Positions 1-7,648 of a stretch of 7,764 bases of DNA are shown here, in pieces. The notes below the pieces were generated by a model. It saw only the letters and a list, made by a program, of their open reading frames with translations. It did no database searches and had not been told where the DNA came from. The position numbers and the translations under genes are program-made. Location: the NCBI GenBank assembly GCA_021819985.1, contig JAKAEG010000156.1, positions 1-7,764 on the forward strand, in the 5' to 3' direction. The DNA is from Nitrospirota bacterium (lineage in GTDB: Bacteria; Nitrospirota; Thermodesulfovibrionia; Thermodesulfovibrionales; JdFR-88). Every line of letters starts with the position of its first letter. Positions within the stretch are counted from its first letter, which is position 1.

Positions 1-403
1 ATGACATGGCGAATATGAAAAGAAGCCCGATGTTTATGTTGGCTATTACAAAGCCGCTGAAAAACGGGATGACCGATATGGCCGTCATCCCGGCAAATAT
101 CGAGATCGCGGGGGCGATAAAGAATATCGGCTTGTCCGCGTTGGCCGGGATTATATCTTCCTTGAAAAAGAGCTTAATGAAATCGGCGATAGGCTGAAGC
201 AGGCCATGCGGACCGACACGCATGGGGCCAAGCCTTACCTGCATGTGCCCTATGCTTTTTCTTTCGAAATACGTCGCATAGGTCACGTGGAGCATAAGGA
301 CGCCCACAACGATGAGCGCCTTTACCAGAATTATGAGCACCTGCACAAGCGGGCTGAATCCCCCCGGCCTGAAAACGGCATCATATAAAAGTGAAAAATT
401 CAT
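1..403 (-). CDS. nuoH: NADH-quinone oxidoreductase subunit H (N-terminal part, cut by window edge)
   Basis: This is the membrane heel subunit of complex I. It contacts NuoB/NuoD and helps form the quinone entry channel. Only the first 134 residues are in the window; the frame is still open at position 1. A first membrane helix lies at about residues 18-41. It is followed by the family's most conserved block: FERKSIGHMQVRLGPMRVG (46-64), then GLLQPIADFIKL (67-78) and KED. Hydrophobic segments follow at about 101-115 and 121-134. The ATG at 403 is the furthest upstream start possible, because an in-frame TAA sits two codons before it. The N-terminus starts just ahead of the first helix, as is usual. 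A GGAGAG lies 13 nt upstream, a long spacing. A 17-codon ORF ends over this start codon as ATGA, so coupled translation is possible. The family assignment is secure. Confidence 0.96.
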   Translation of the reverse strand, partial: MNFSLLYDAVFRPGGFSPLVQVLIILVKALIVVGVLMLHVTYATYFERKSIGHMQVRLGPMRVGPHGLLQPIADFIKLFFKEDIIPANADKPIFFIAPAISIFAGMTAISVIPFFSGFVIANINIGLLFIFAMS

Positions 404-453
404 AAATTATAAATCGCTCTCCATTGTACAAAAAAACCAGCTTCAAGATTCAT
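400..453 (-). other. possible 17-codon small ORF bridging nuoG and nuoH
   Basis: The spacer between nuoG and nuoH contains an ATG ORF encoding MNLEAGFFVQWRAIYNL. It starts 6 nt after the nuoG stop codon, and its TGA stop overlaps the nuoH ATG as ATGA. That arrangement is typical of translational coupling, but no good ribosome binding site precedes it. A 17-codon open frame in a 56-bp spacer could easily arise by chance. I do not recognise the peptide. It may be a coupling device, a decayed duplication of the nuoH start region, or nothing. Confidence 0.2.
417..422 (-). promoter_or_regulatory. long-spaced Shine-Dalgarno candidate for nuoH
   Basis: GGAGAG on the minus strand lies 13 nt before the nuoH ATG, longer than the usual 5-9 nt. 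It is the only purine-rich match to anti-SD in the spacer. A similar GGAGAG lies 17 nt before nuoF. Confidence 0.35.
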
Positions 454-459
454 AAATTT

Positions 460-3078
460 TTACAATTTCCCGGTTTCAAGCTTTATTTCAAGGTTTGCAA
501 ACCTCAAAATGGGGGTTTTCGATTCGGGCTCCAGCTCATAACCGAAGAGCCCAAGCGCCCCCGCCTCCCCAAAATTGTTGCCCGCAAATATTGCGCCCAC
601 GGGTAGCCCTTTTTCAAATTTCACCTTTAAAGCCATCTCGCCTTCGGCGGTCGATATGCTGATCATTGCGCCGTCCGTTACCTCAAGTACGCTGCCTGTC
701 TCCGGGCTGAGTTTCGCCTCCGCCTCCGCCATTATATCCAGCAGCGGGCCGGCGTGCCTGCTCAAAGTGCCCGAATGAAAAAGGGGCTTATCGAGTACCA
801 GGACGGGCGCAAGCGCCTGCTCCTTTGAAGGAGCTTCGGCCCTCGAAACGGGCAAGGCCGGTATCCGTCCGCCCATGCGGAGCGGCTTGCCTTTATAAGG
901 CCACATCATCCCGGTTTCCGCCAGGTCTCCATAACCCAGTCCCGCATGGAGGGGCGAAAGGCGCGCCAGCTCATCTATTATATCCGATGAAGCGGTATAA
1001 GGCATATTGAGCCCGGCCCGTTTTCCTATCTCCATCAGAATCTGCCAGTCCTCCATTAAAAAAACCTTTTTTTCGGGATTTTTTTCGATCGCCTTTTCCA
1101 GTTTCTGTATCCTTTTTTCAAGGTTGGTGTATGTGCCCTCTTTTTCGGACCATGCGAGCGAGGGGAAGACAACGTCGGCCATCGCGGCTGTCTCGGACAT
1201 GAAGATATCCTGCACAACCAGGAAATCGAGTTTTCCCAGGGCGCTTTTTACCATTTTTCTGCCCGGCAGGTTGAAAGCCGGGTTCTCGCCCATTATGTAC
1301 ATGGCCCGGACCGTATCTCCAGCCTGCTCGAACATCTCCATCAATGAGAGGCCGGGCTCCGGGTCCAGTTTAACGCCCCATGCCTCTTCATACCTTTCCC
1401 TGAAGGTTTGAAGCGCGATCGGTCTTGCGCCGGGCAGGGTGTCCGGGGCGCAGCCCATGTCTATAAGGCCCTGCTCATTCGGGTGCTCCGATATGAGAAA
1501 GAACCTGGAGTTCAGTATATAACCGATGGCGGCCAGGAGCATGAGATTTCTTCTTGCATCCCTGTGCGCCGCAAGCTCACGCCCCGCGATGATGCTGGAG
1601 GAGGATACGTCTTTCAGGGCCGATGCGGCCCCGGACAGCATAGCGGCAGAAACCCCGGTATATGTTTCGACCTCTTCCAGGCGGGGCAGCTCGAAATTCT
1701 TTATGGCCGCCTCGAATTCGGGATTTTCCCCCGGCAGTTTCTTTATTTTTAAAAGCTCGCTTAAAAGCCCCGCCAGCGCCATCCCCTCAGTCCCGATGTG
1801 GGCTGGAAGCGAATGGGTCCTGTGGCGCCTGAGCCCATGCGCGTGGCCCACCGTCAAGACCTTTTTCCCCGCTCTTGCCGCCGCCCTTACCTGGAGCCCC
1901 ATTACCGGGTTTGTCTGAGTGGGGTCGCATGCCACTGTAATTACGGCATCCGAGCGCGGAATACCCGATATGAGGTTTGCCGCGGCACCCTGCCCGAAAA
2001 TGTCCTCAAGCAGATTTTGCGCGTGCATGAGACCAAGTCTCGCCACGGAATCTATATTGTTCGAGCCGAAGCCAGCCCGCAAAAGTTTTTGAAATACGTA
2101 ATTTTCCTCATTTGTGCACCTGCCGCCGGCTACTCCCGCTATCGCCCGGCCGCCGTGCAGGTTCTTTATTTCAAGCATTTTCCTTTCGGCAAGGGCCAGC
2201 GCCTCATCCCATTCGGCGGGCTCAAGCACGCCGTTTTTCCGTATAAGCGGAGTTTTCAGCCGCTCCGGGCTCCCCACATATCCGTAGCCAAAAATACCGC
2301 GGCCGCACAGGAGTCCTTTGTTCACTCCTTCGCCAAATACCGGGGACACCTTTTGAATGGCCCCGCTCCTTACCTCAAGCAGCTGCGTGCATCCAACTCC
2401 GCAGAAAGAGCAAATCGTCTTTACCGTCTTGTCCATCTGCCACGGCCTGTATGTATACCTGTGGAGCCGGGACATTATCGCCCCCACCGGGCAGACGTTC
2501 AGGCAGTTGCCGCAGTATTCGCAGTTGTATCTGCCGCCCGAGAAAGGCTCGACGTGAGATCTGGTCCCCTTGTTCACGACCCCGATTGCGAACGCCCCCT
2601 GCACATTGTCGCACATCCGCACGCAGCGGGTGCACATTATGCACCGCTCCATGTTCCTCACTATCAGCGGATCGTCAACGCTTTCGGGGAATGTCCTTTT
2701 GCCTTCCTCGAACCGGCCCGCGACAGCGCCGTATTTTACGGTCAGGTCCTGAAGCTTGCAAACTCCCGCCTTGTCACAGGTGGGGCACTGGAGAGGATGG
2801 TTTATAAGCAGGAACTCAAGCACCGACTTTCTTGCCGCAACGACCCTTGGCGTTTCGGTATAAACGGTCATGCCGTCTGCCGCCATCACGGTGCAGGAGG
2901 TCTGAAGCCGGGGCATTTTCTCTATTTCCACAACGCACATCCGGCATCCGCCCCACAGCTCAAGAGCCGGGTGATTGCACAGGGTCGGGATATCTATCCC
3001 GTGCCTTCTTGCGGCCTCAAGGACAGTGGCCGGCCCTTCAAGCCCGATCTTTTTGCCGTTTATGGAAATGTTTATCAT
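460..3078 (-). CDS. nuoG: NADH-quinone oxidoreductase subunit G, formate-dehydrogenase-like, 872 aa
   Basis: This is the largest peripheral-arm subunit of complex I and relays electrons from NuoE/NuoF towards NuoB. The N-terminal [2Fe-2S] domain has C34, C45, C48 and C62 (N1b). A His-Cys cluster follows with H94, C98, C101 and C107 (N5). Next come two full CxxCxxCxxxC motifs, C146/149/152/156 and C186/189/192/196. One supplies N4; together they predict an extra [4Fe-4S] cluster that E. coli NuoG lacks. C223, C226, C230 and C258 fit N7. Residues from about 270 onward form a molybdopterin-oxidoreductase fold strongly resembling formate dehydrogenase alpha subunits, including RCTNEENYVFQKL and a C-terminal dinucleotide-binding-type domain (about 755-860). 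The catalytic Sec/Cys position appears to be Gly349, so no formate chemistry is expected. It starts 9 bp after nuoF without a clear Shine-Dalgarno, so coupling to nuoF is likely. Confidence 0.95.
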   Translation of the reverse strand: MINISINGKKIGLEGPATVLEAARRHGIDIPTLCNHPALELWGGCRMCVVEIEKMPRLQTSCTVMAADGMTVYTETPRVVAARKSVLEFLLINHPLQCPTCDKAGVCKLQDLTVKYGAVAGRFEEGKRTFPESVDDPLIVRNMERCIMCTRCVRMCDNVQGAFAIGVVNKGTRSHVEPFSGGRYNCEYCGNCLNVCPVGAIMSRLHRYTYRPWQMDKTVKTICSFCGVGCTQLLEVRSGAIQKVSPVFGEGVNKGLLCGRGIFGYGYVGSPERLKTPLIRKNGVLEPAEWDEALALAERKMLEIKNLHGGRAIAGVAGGRCTNEENYVFQKLLRAGFGSNNIDSVARLGLMHAQNLLEDIFGQGAAANLISGIPRSDAVITVACDPTQTNPVMGLQVRAAARAGKKVLTVGHAHGLRRHRTHSLPAHIGTEGMALAGLLSELLKIKKLPGENPEFEAAIKNFELPRLEEVETYTGVSAAMLSGAASALKDVSSSSIIAGRELAAHRDARRNLMLLAAIGYILNSRFFLISEHPNEQGLIDMGCAPDTLPGARPIALQTFRERYEEAWGVKLDPEPGLSLMEMFEQAGDTVRAMYIMGENPAFNLPGRKMVKSALGKLDFLVVQDIFMSETAAMADVVFPSLAWSEKEGTYTNLEKRIQKLEKAIEKNPEKKVFLMEDWQILMEIGKRAGLNMPYTASSDIIDELARLSPLHAGLGYGDLAETGMMWPYKGKPLRMGGRIPALPVSRAEAPSKEQALAPVLVLDKPLFHSGTLSRHAGPLLDIMAEAEAKLSPETGSVLEVTDGAMISISTAEGEMALKVKFEKGLPVGAIFAGNNFGEAGALGLFGYELEPESKTPILRFANLEIKLETGKL

Positions 3079-3087
3079 TTCAAAGTT

Positions 3088-4374
<1,287 letters not shown>

Positions 4375-4381
4375 GGAATTT

Positions 4382-4876
4382 TTATTTATAGCTCTCCAAG
4401 ACCTGTATCAATTTTTTTGTATCCAGCTCCGTATGAAGGTCGTCGTTTACAAGCATTGCGGGCCCTCTGTCGCAGGCCCCGATGCATTCGCCGATCTCAA
4501 GCTGGAAGCGTCCATCCGGGCTGGTGCCGCCCGGGGCCAGCCCGTACAGCGTTTTCAGGGTCCCTTTAAGCGTGGAGGCGCCAAGCACCATGCAGGACAC
4601 GTTTGTGCAAAGGCGCACCATGTTCCTGCCAGCCTGTTCATGTTTGTATATGGAATAGAAAGTGGCAGTGCTCCTGACCGTCATCTCCGGAAGCTCAAGA
4701 TACTGGGCTACGGCCTTCAGGGCTTCGGGCCTGAGCCAGCCGAATTCATCCTGGGCGATATAGAGGGCCGGCATGAGCGCCGCCCTTTTATCGGGATACT
4801 TTTTTTTTATCTCTTCAAGGCGGGTAAGCGCCCCCGGACTGAACGTTTTTTCTCTTTGGCTTTTTTCGCTTTTCAT
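4382..4876 (-). CDS. nuoE: NADH-quinone oxidoreductase subunit E, thioredoxin-like [2Fe-2S], 164 aa
   Basis: This is the 24-kDa-type subunit of the NADH dehydrogenase module and binds cluster N1a next to the FMN of NuoF. The N-terminal helical part (about 12-75) includes the family signature ALYIAQDEFGWL and the ATFYSIY stretch. The thioredoxin-like domain carries the four N1a ligands in the normal spacing: C90 and C95 (LCTNVSCMVLGA), then C131 and C135 (GECIGACDRGPAM). The length is normal. Its ATG overlaps the nuoD stop by 4 nt (ATGA) and there is no strong Shine-Dalgarno, so translation is probably coupled to nuoD. The N-terminus is Lys/Glu/Ser-rich and the start is fixed by the overlap. 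Identity is secure. Confidence 0.96.
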   Translation of the reverse strand: MKSEKSQREKTFSPGALTRLEEIKKKYPDKRAALMPALYIAQDEFGWLRPEALKAVAQYLELPEMTVRSTATFYSIYKHEQAGRNMVRLCTNVSCMVLGASTLKGTLKTLYGLAPGGTSPDGRFQLEIGECIGACDRGPAMLVNDDLHTELDTKKLIQVLESYK

Positions 4877-6069
4877 CTGTCACATTCGCCAAGCACTATA
4901 TCAATGGTGCCGATATTGGCGATGACGTCTGCGAGAAGGCCGCCTTCGCAAAGCCTTGGGAGTACGGAGGCATGCACAAAGGAAGGCGCCCTGACCCTCA
5001 TCCTGTAAGGAGTGCCCGAGCCGTCGCTTACTATATAAAAACCAAGTTCGCCCTTTGGGACCTCGGTTGCGCAATATACTTCGCCAGTGGGCGCGGTAAG
5101 CGGCCCCTTTGTCATGAGGACGAAATGATGAATAAGCGATTCCATGCTCTTGAACAGGTTTTCCTTGGGCGGAAGCACGAATTTGGCCGCATCCGGCGCA
5201 AGTATCGGGCCTGTGGGCAGCTGCTCGATGCATTGTTTTATTATGCGGTTTGACTGGCGGAGTTCCTCCATGCGGCAGCGGTATCTGTCATATACGTCGC
5301 CCGCAGTGCCAAGCGGCACATCGAACTCCACCTTGTCGTACACGTCATACGGGAAAGCCTTTCTTACGTCATAATTGACGCCCGAGCCCCTCAGGGTGGC
5401 CCCGGTCAGGCCCCAGTTTACCGCTTCGGCGGCGGAGATCACGCCTATGCCCTTCGTCCTTTTAAGCCATATGCGGTTTTTATCTATGAGCGTCTCGTAT
5501 TCCTTCAGCCTTTCGGGGAACTGTTCCGTGAACTCATAAAGGCTGTCCAGGAACTGCTGCGAGACATCGTTTCTCACTCCGCCTATTCTTGGATAGCTGG
5601 CCGTGAGTCTCGCGCCGCACGTCATCTCAAACAAATCCAGCAGCCATTCCCTTTCCCTGAAAGAGTAGAGGAAAACGGTCATCGCGCCGATGTCCAGGGC
5701 GTGCGTGCCAAGCCAGATTATATGGCTCGATATCCTTGTCATTTCGCTCATGATGGTCCGGATGTATTTGGCCCGGCTCGGGGCCTCTATGCCGAAAAGC
5801 TTTTCGACCGCGTTCACATAGCCGACGTTGTTGGCCATTGAAGAGATATAGTCCAGCCGGTCCGTAAGCGGAAGGGCGGAGAGATATGTCCTGTTTTCTC
5901 CAAGTTTTTCGACCCCCCTGTGCAGATAGCCCACATGCGGGGTGCATTTAACCACCGTTTCGCCGTCCAGCTCCAATATCAGCCTCAAAACCCCGTGCGT
6001 GGCAGGGTGCTGAGGGCCCATGCTGAGCGAAAGCTCTTTTGTCTCTATTCCTTTTTCTTCGTTATTCAT
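4873..6069 (-). CDS. nuoD: NADH-quinone oxidoreductase subunit D (49-kDa type), 398 aa
   Basis: This peripheral-arm subunit forms the quinone-reduction pocket together with NuoB. The N-terminal signature MGPQHPATHGVLRL (17-30) and HRGVEKLGENRTYL (50-63) are present. By alignment to the bovine subunit, the quinone-binding pair is His25 and Tyr74 (in DRLDY). The segment MSEMTRISSHIIWLGTHALD is also typical, and the protein ends in the family-type tail, here GECDR. The [NiFe]-ligand CxxC pairs of related hydrogenases are absent, so this is a true complex I subunit. nuoC is a separate gene here, unlike the nuoCD fusion of E. coli. The ATG at 6069 is the furthest upstream possible because an in-frame TGA lies two codons before it. 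A 51-bp AT-rich spacer with only a weak GAG motif precedes it. Confidence 0.97.
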   Translation of the reverse strand: MNNEEKGIETKELSLSMGPQHPATHGVLRLILELDGETVVKCTPHVGYLHRGVEKLGENRTYLSALPLTDRLDYISSMANNVGYVNAVEKLFGIEAPSRAKYIRTIMSEMTRISSHIIWLGTHALDIGAMTVFLYSFREREWLLDLFEMTCGARLTASYPRIGGVRNDVSQQFLDSLYEFTEQFPERLKEYETLIDKNRIWLKRTKGIGVISAAEAVNWGLTGATLRGSGVNYDVRKAFPYDVYDKVEFDVPLGTAGDVYDRYRCRMEELRQSNRIIKQCIEQLPTGPILAPDAAKFVLPPKENLFKSMESLIHHFVLMTKGPLTAPTGEVYCATEVPKGELGFYIVSDGSGTPYRMRVRAPSFVHASVLPRLCEGGLLADVIANIGTIDIVLGECDR

Positions 6070-6124
6070 ATCTCATTCGCAATTCATTCTCAAATCGGCA
6101 GTATCTAAAAATTAAAAATTTCAC
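6062..6124 (-). other. possible 20-codon ORF bridging nuoC and nuoD
   Basis: The nuoC-nuoD spacer is open in one frame. It runs from a GTG that overlaps the nuoC stop (GTGA, 6124) to a TAA lying 8 nt inside nuoD. There is no Shine-Dalgarno and the start is a weak codon, so the frame may be chance. The spacer also carries two ATGs (6087 and 6076) just upstream of the nuoD ATG, so reinitiation after nuoC is possible without a real product. Confidence 0.1.
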
Positions 6125-6654
6125 CATTCGAATTCCTTGAGTTTTTTGGACAATTCCACGACTTCGGTGAAGCCCGGCCAGTCCTCCTCGCCCTTGAACC
6201 CTTCGAGCGGATAGTCCTTCCTGAGCGGATGGCCTTCCCAGTCTTCCGGCAGGAGCACCCTTCTTAAGTCCGGATGGCCGTCAAAGCTTATGCCAAGCAT
6301 ATCGAAGCATTCCCGTTCATGCCAGTTTGCTCCCTGCCAGATGCCTGTTACAGATTTGACCGTTGGGGCGTCTTCTGGCACCTGCACCCTCAAGCGGATA
6401 AGATGCTTTTGGGCGATAGAGTACAGGTGGTAGACCGCCTCGAACCGGGGAGTTTTTTTACCCAGGTAATCCACTCCGCAGATATCCACAAGATAGTTGA
6501 AATCCAGTTCCGGGTCTTGCCGCAGAAAGAGGCAGATGTCATGCAGTTTTTCTTTTTTAAGGTGGACGGAGACCTGATCGCGGAACGAGCTTATTTCTGT
6601 CACTTCGTCCGGAAAGGCCTGCTTTATCTTTTCGGCTATTTGAAGGGGCTCCAT
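6121..6654 (-). CDS. nuoC: NADH-quinone oxidoreductase subunit C (30-kDa type), 177 aa
   Basis: This structural subunit of the peripheral arm packs against NuoD and NuoB and binds no cofactor. The 30-kDa family block is clear: FNYLVDICGVDYLG (52-65), FEAVYHLYS (71-79) and WHERECFDMLGISF (111-124). These are followed by GHPDLRRVLLPEDW (126-139) and GHPLRKDYPL (141-150). The length fits a stand-alone NuoC. The ATG at 6654 has a strong AAGGAG 8 nt upstream, located inside the 3' end of nuoB; the two genes overlap by 19 nt in different frames. This is the best ribosome binding site in the operon. Downstream, nuoD follows after a 51-bp AT-rich spacer. Identity is secure. Confidence 0.97.
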   Translation of the reverse strand: MEPLQIAEKIKQAFPDEVTEISSFRDQVSVHLKKEKLHDICLFLRQDPELDFNYLVDICGVDYLGKKTPRFEAVYHLYSIAQKHLIRLRVQVPEDAPTVKSVTGIWQGANWHERECFDMLGISFDGHPDLRRVLLPEDWEGHPLRKDYPLEGFKGEEDWPGFTEVVELSKKLKEFEW

Positions 6655-7217
6655 CTCATCTGCTCCTTCTTTATTTTTTCCTGAAGTTTGATGATGCCCT
6701 CAATAAGGGCCTCCGGCCTGGGCGGGCATCCCGGGATGTAGACGTCCACGGGCAAAAAGCTGTCCACCCCCTGGACCGTGCTGTATGTGTTGAATATGCC
6801 GCCCGAGCACGCGCAGCTGCCCATGGAGATGACATATCTGGGTTCCGGCATCTGGTCGTACACGCGGCGCACTATGGGGGCCATTTTTTTGGTCACCGTG
6901 CCCGCGACTATCACGAAGTCCGCCTGCCTGGGGGACCCCCTGAATATCACGCCAAGCCTGTCCAGATCGTAATGGGAAGCGCCAGTGGCCATCATCTCTA
7001 TGGCACAGCAGGCAAGGCCGAAGGTGACGGGCCAGAGCGATGACTGCCTGCCCCAGTTCACCAGCTTGTCCAGGGAGGCGATTATTGTGTTTGCGCCGGG
7101 GATTATCTTGAGCCCTTTTTCAAGCTCGATAACCCCGGTGTTTCCGCTCAATATCTCACGGGCGGAGCCGCCCGTTATTGTCTCATTCCCATCTGAAAGC
7201 GTCTTTTTTCCAGGCAT
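6636..7217 (-). CDS. nuoB: NADH-quinone oxidoreductase subunit B (PSST type, cluster N2), 193 aa
   Basis: This subunit carries the terminal [4Fe-4S] cluster N2, which reduces quinone at the NuoB/NuoD interface. Numbering from the ATG at 7217, the N2 ligands are the tandem C70-C71 (FGLACCAIEMM), C135 (GSCACSGG) and C164 (PGCPPRPEAL). GRQSSLWPVTF and the RGSPRQAD loop are also typical. An extra cysteine, C137, lies two residues after ligand C135. The longest frame starts at 7223. I prefer 7217 because GGTGGGG is spaced 7 nt from it but only 1 nt from the ATG at 7223. The gene overlaps nuoA by 35 nt (41 nt with the longer start), and the first 30 or so residues are poorly conserved in the family. 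Identity is secure; the start is moderately sure. Confidence 0.95.
   Translation of the reverse strand: MPGKKTLSDGNETITGGSAREILSGNTGVIELEKGLKIIPGANTIIASLDKLVNWGRQSSLWPVTFGLACCAIEMMATGASHYDLDRLGVIFRGSPRQADFVIVAGTVTKKMAPIVRRVYDQMPEPRYVISMGSCACSGGIFNTYSTVQGVDSFLPVDVYIPGCPPRPEALIEGIIKLQEKIKKEQMRWSPFK
6663..6668 (-). promoter_or_regulatory. Shine-Dalgarno of nuoC
   Basis: AAGGAG on the minus strand lies 8 nt before the nuoC ATG, within the last codons of nuoB. It is the only canonical ribosome binding site in this operon and fixes the nuoC start. Confidence 0.8.
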
Positions 7218-7551
7218 AAACATACCCCACCATAAGTATTGCTATAAAGAGCACCATCTCCACAAAGGCATAGAGGCCAAGCTTGTCGAAAGTTATGGCC
7301 CATGGATAGAGGAAAATGGCCTCGACGTCGAAGATTACAAAGAGCATCGCTACGATGTAGAATTTTACCGAGAACCTGTAGCGCGGCTCGCCAACCGGAG
7401 GGTTTCCCGATTCATAGGGCTGGAGTTTTTCCTTGTAAGGCCTTCTGGGCCTCACAAGAATACCCGCCACAAGGGAACCCATTCCGAACCCGAGTGCTAT
7501 TATCATCAATATTAATATTGGAAGATATGGAACAAGAAAATAACCAGACAT
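7183..7551 (-). CDS. nuoA: NADH-quinone oxidoreductase subunit A, 122 aa
   Basis: This small membrane subunit of complex I lies at the junction of the membrane and peripheral arms, with three membrane helices at about residues 9-33, 63-85 and 92-113. The cytoplasmic loop has the family motif YESGNPPVG (46-54). It is followed by RFSVKFYIVAMLFVIFDVEA with the conserved acidic Asp75 and Glu77, then FLYPWA; Glu98 in the third helix is also conserved. Ser48 replaces the Cys found in many homologues, but E. coli NuoA also has ESG here. This is the first gene of the operon. No Shine-Dalgarno precedes the ATG at 7551, and an in-frame TAA four codons upstream rules out a longer start. A promoter -10 box ends only 8 nt before the ATG, so the mRNA may be nearly leaderless. 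Confidence 0.95.
   Translation of the reverse strand: MSGYFLVPYLPILILMIIALGFGMGSLVAGILVRPRRPYKEKLQPYESGNPPVGEPRYRFSVKFYIVAMLFVIFDVEAIFLYPWAITFDKLGLYAFVEMVLFIAILMVGYVYAWKKDAFRWE
7225..7231 (-). promoter_or_regulatory. Shine-Dalgarno-like site deciding the nuoB start
   Basis: GGTGGGG on the minus strand lies 7 nt before the ATG at 7217 and 1 nt before the ATG at 7223. The spacing favours the 7217 start, two codons inside the longest frame. Confidence 0.5.
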
Positions 7552-7559
7552 ATCTTTGT

Positions 7560-7589
7560 TTTATACTGCAATCAGGGGTTATAAGTCAA
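7560..7589 (-). promoter_or_regulatory. predicted sigma70-type promoter of the nuo operon
   Basis: On the minus strand, TTGACT (7589-7584, 5/6 to consensus) and TATAAA (7565-7560, 5/6) are separated by 18 bp. Transcription would start near 7553, at or within a few nt of the nuoA ATG at 7551. A second AT-rich -10-like TATAAA lies about 30 bp upstream but has a poor -35 partner. Confidence 0.5.
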
Positions 7590-7602
7590 ATTTATAATCC
7601 CC
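7575..7602. promoter_or_regulatory. imperfect inverted repeat over the nuo -35 box (operator candidate)
   Basis: GGGGTTATAA (7575-7584) and TTATAATCCCC (7592-7602) form 10-bp arms with one bulged T (7598), separated by 7 bp. The -35 hexamer TTGACT of the predicted nuo promoter lies in the left arm edge and centre. The position suits binding of a dimeric regulator, but the regulator is unknown. The inner TTATAA is itself self-complementary, which inflates the apparent symmetry. Confidence 0.35.
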
Positions 7603-7648
7603 GCAACAAGTTTTGTTACAGTCTGAGGCATAAGTGAAGCCGGTCTTC

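Larger units (their letters stand above)
398..458. repeat. 11-bp direct repeat ATTCATAAATT, two copies 50 bp apart
   Basis: Exact copies lie at 398-408 and 448-458 (plus-strand reading). On the coding strand the repeat reads AATTTATGAAT. One copy contains the nuoH start codon and the other contains the start of the 17-codon ORF just after nuoG. It may be a small local duplication of a translation start context, but AT-rich sequence makes a chance match possible. Confidence 0.45.

Noticed and set aside
4873..4890. Cys in the NuoD tail GECDR as a leftover [NiFe] hydrogenase ligand
   Set aside because: Aligned with the hydrogenase C-terminal DPCxxC motif, this Cys falls one position after the ligand, and the N-terminal CxxC is absent. 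It replaces the usual Val of GEVDR.
7605..7617. Small palindrome AACAA-GTT-TTGTT upstream of the nuo promoter
   Set aside because: Five-bp AT-rich arms are expected by chance in this intergenic region, and no known operator matches.
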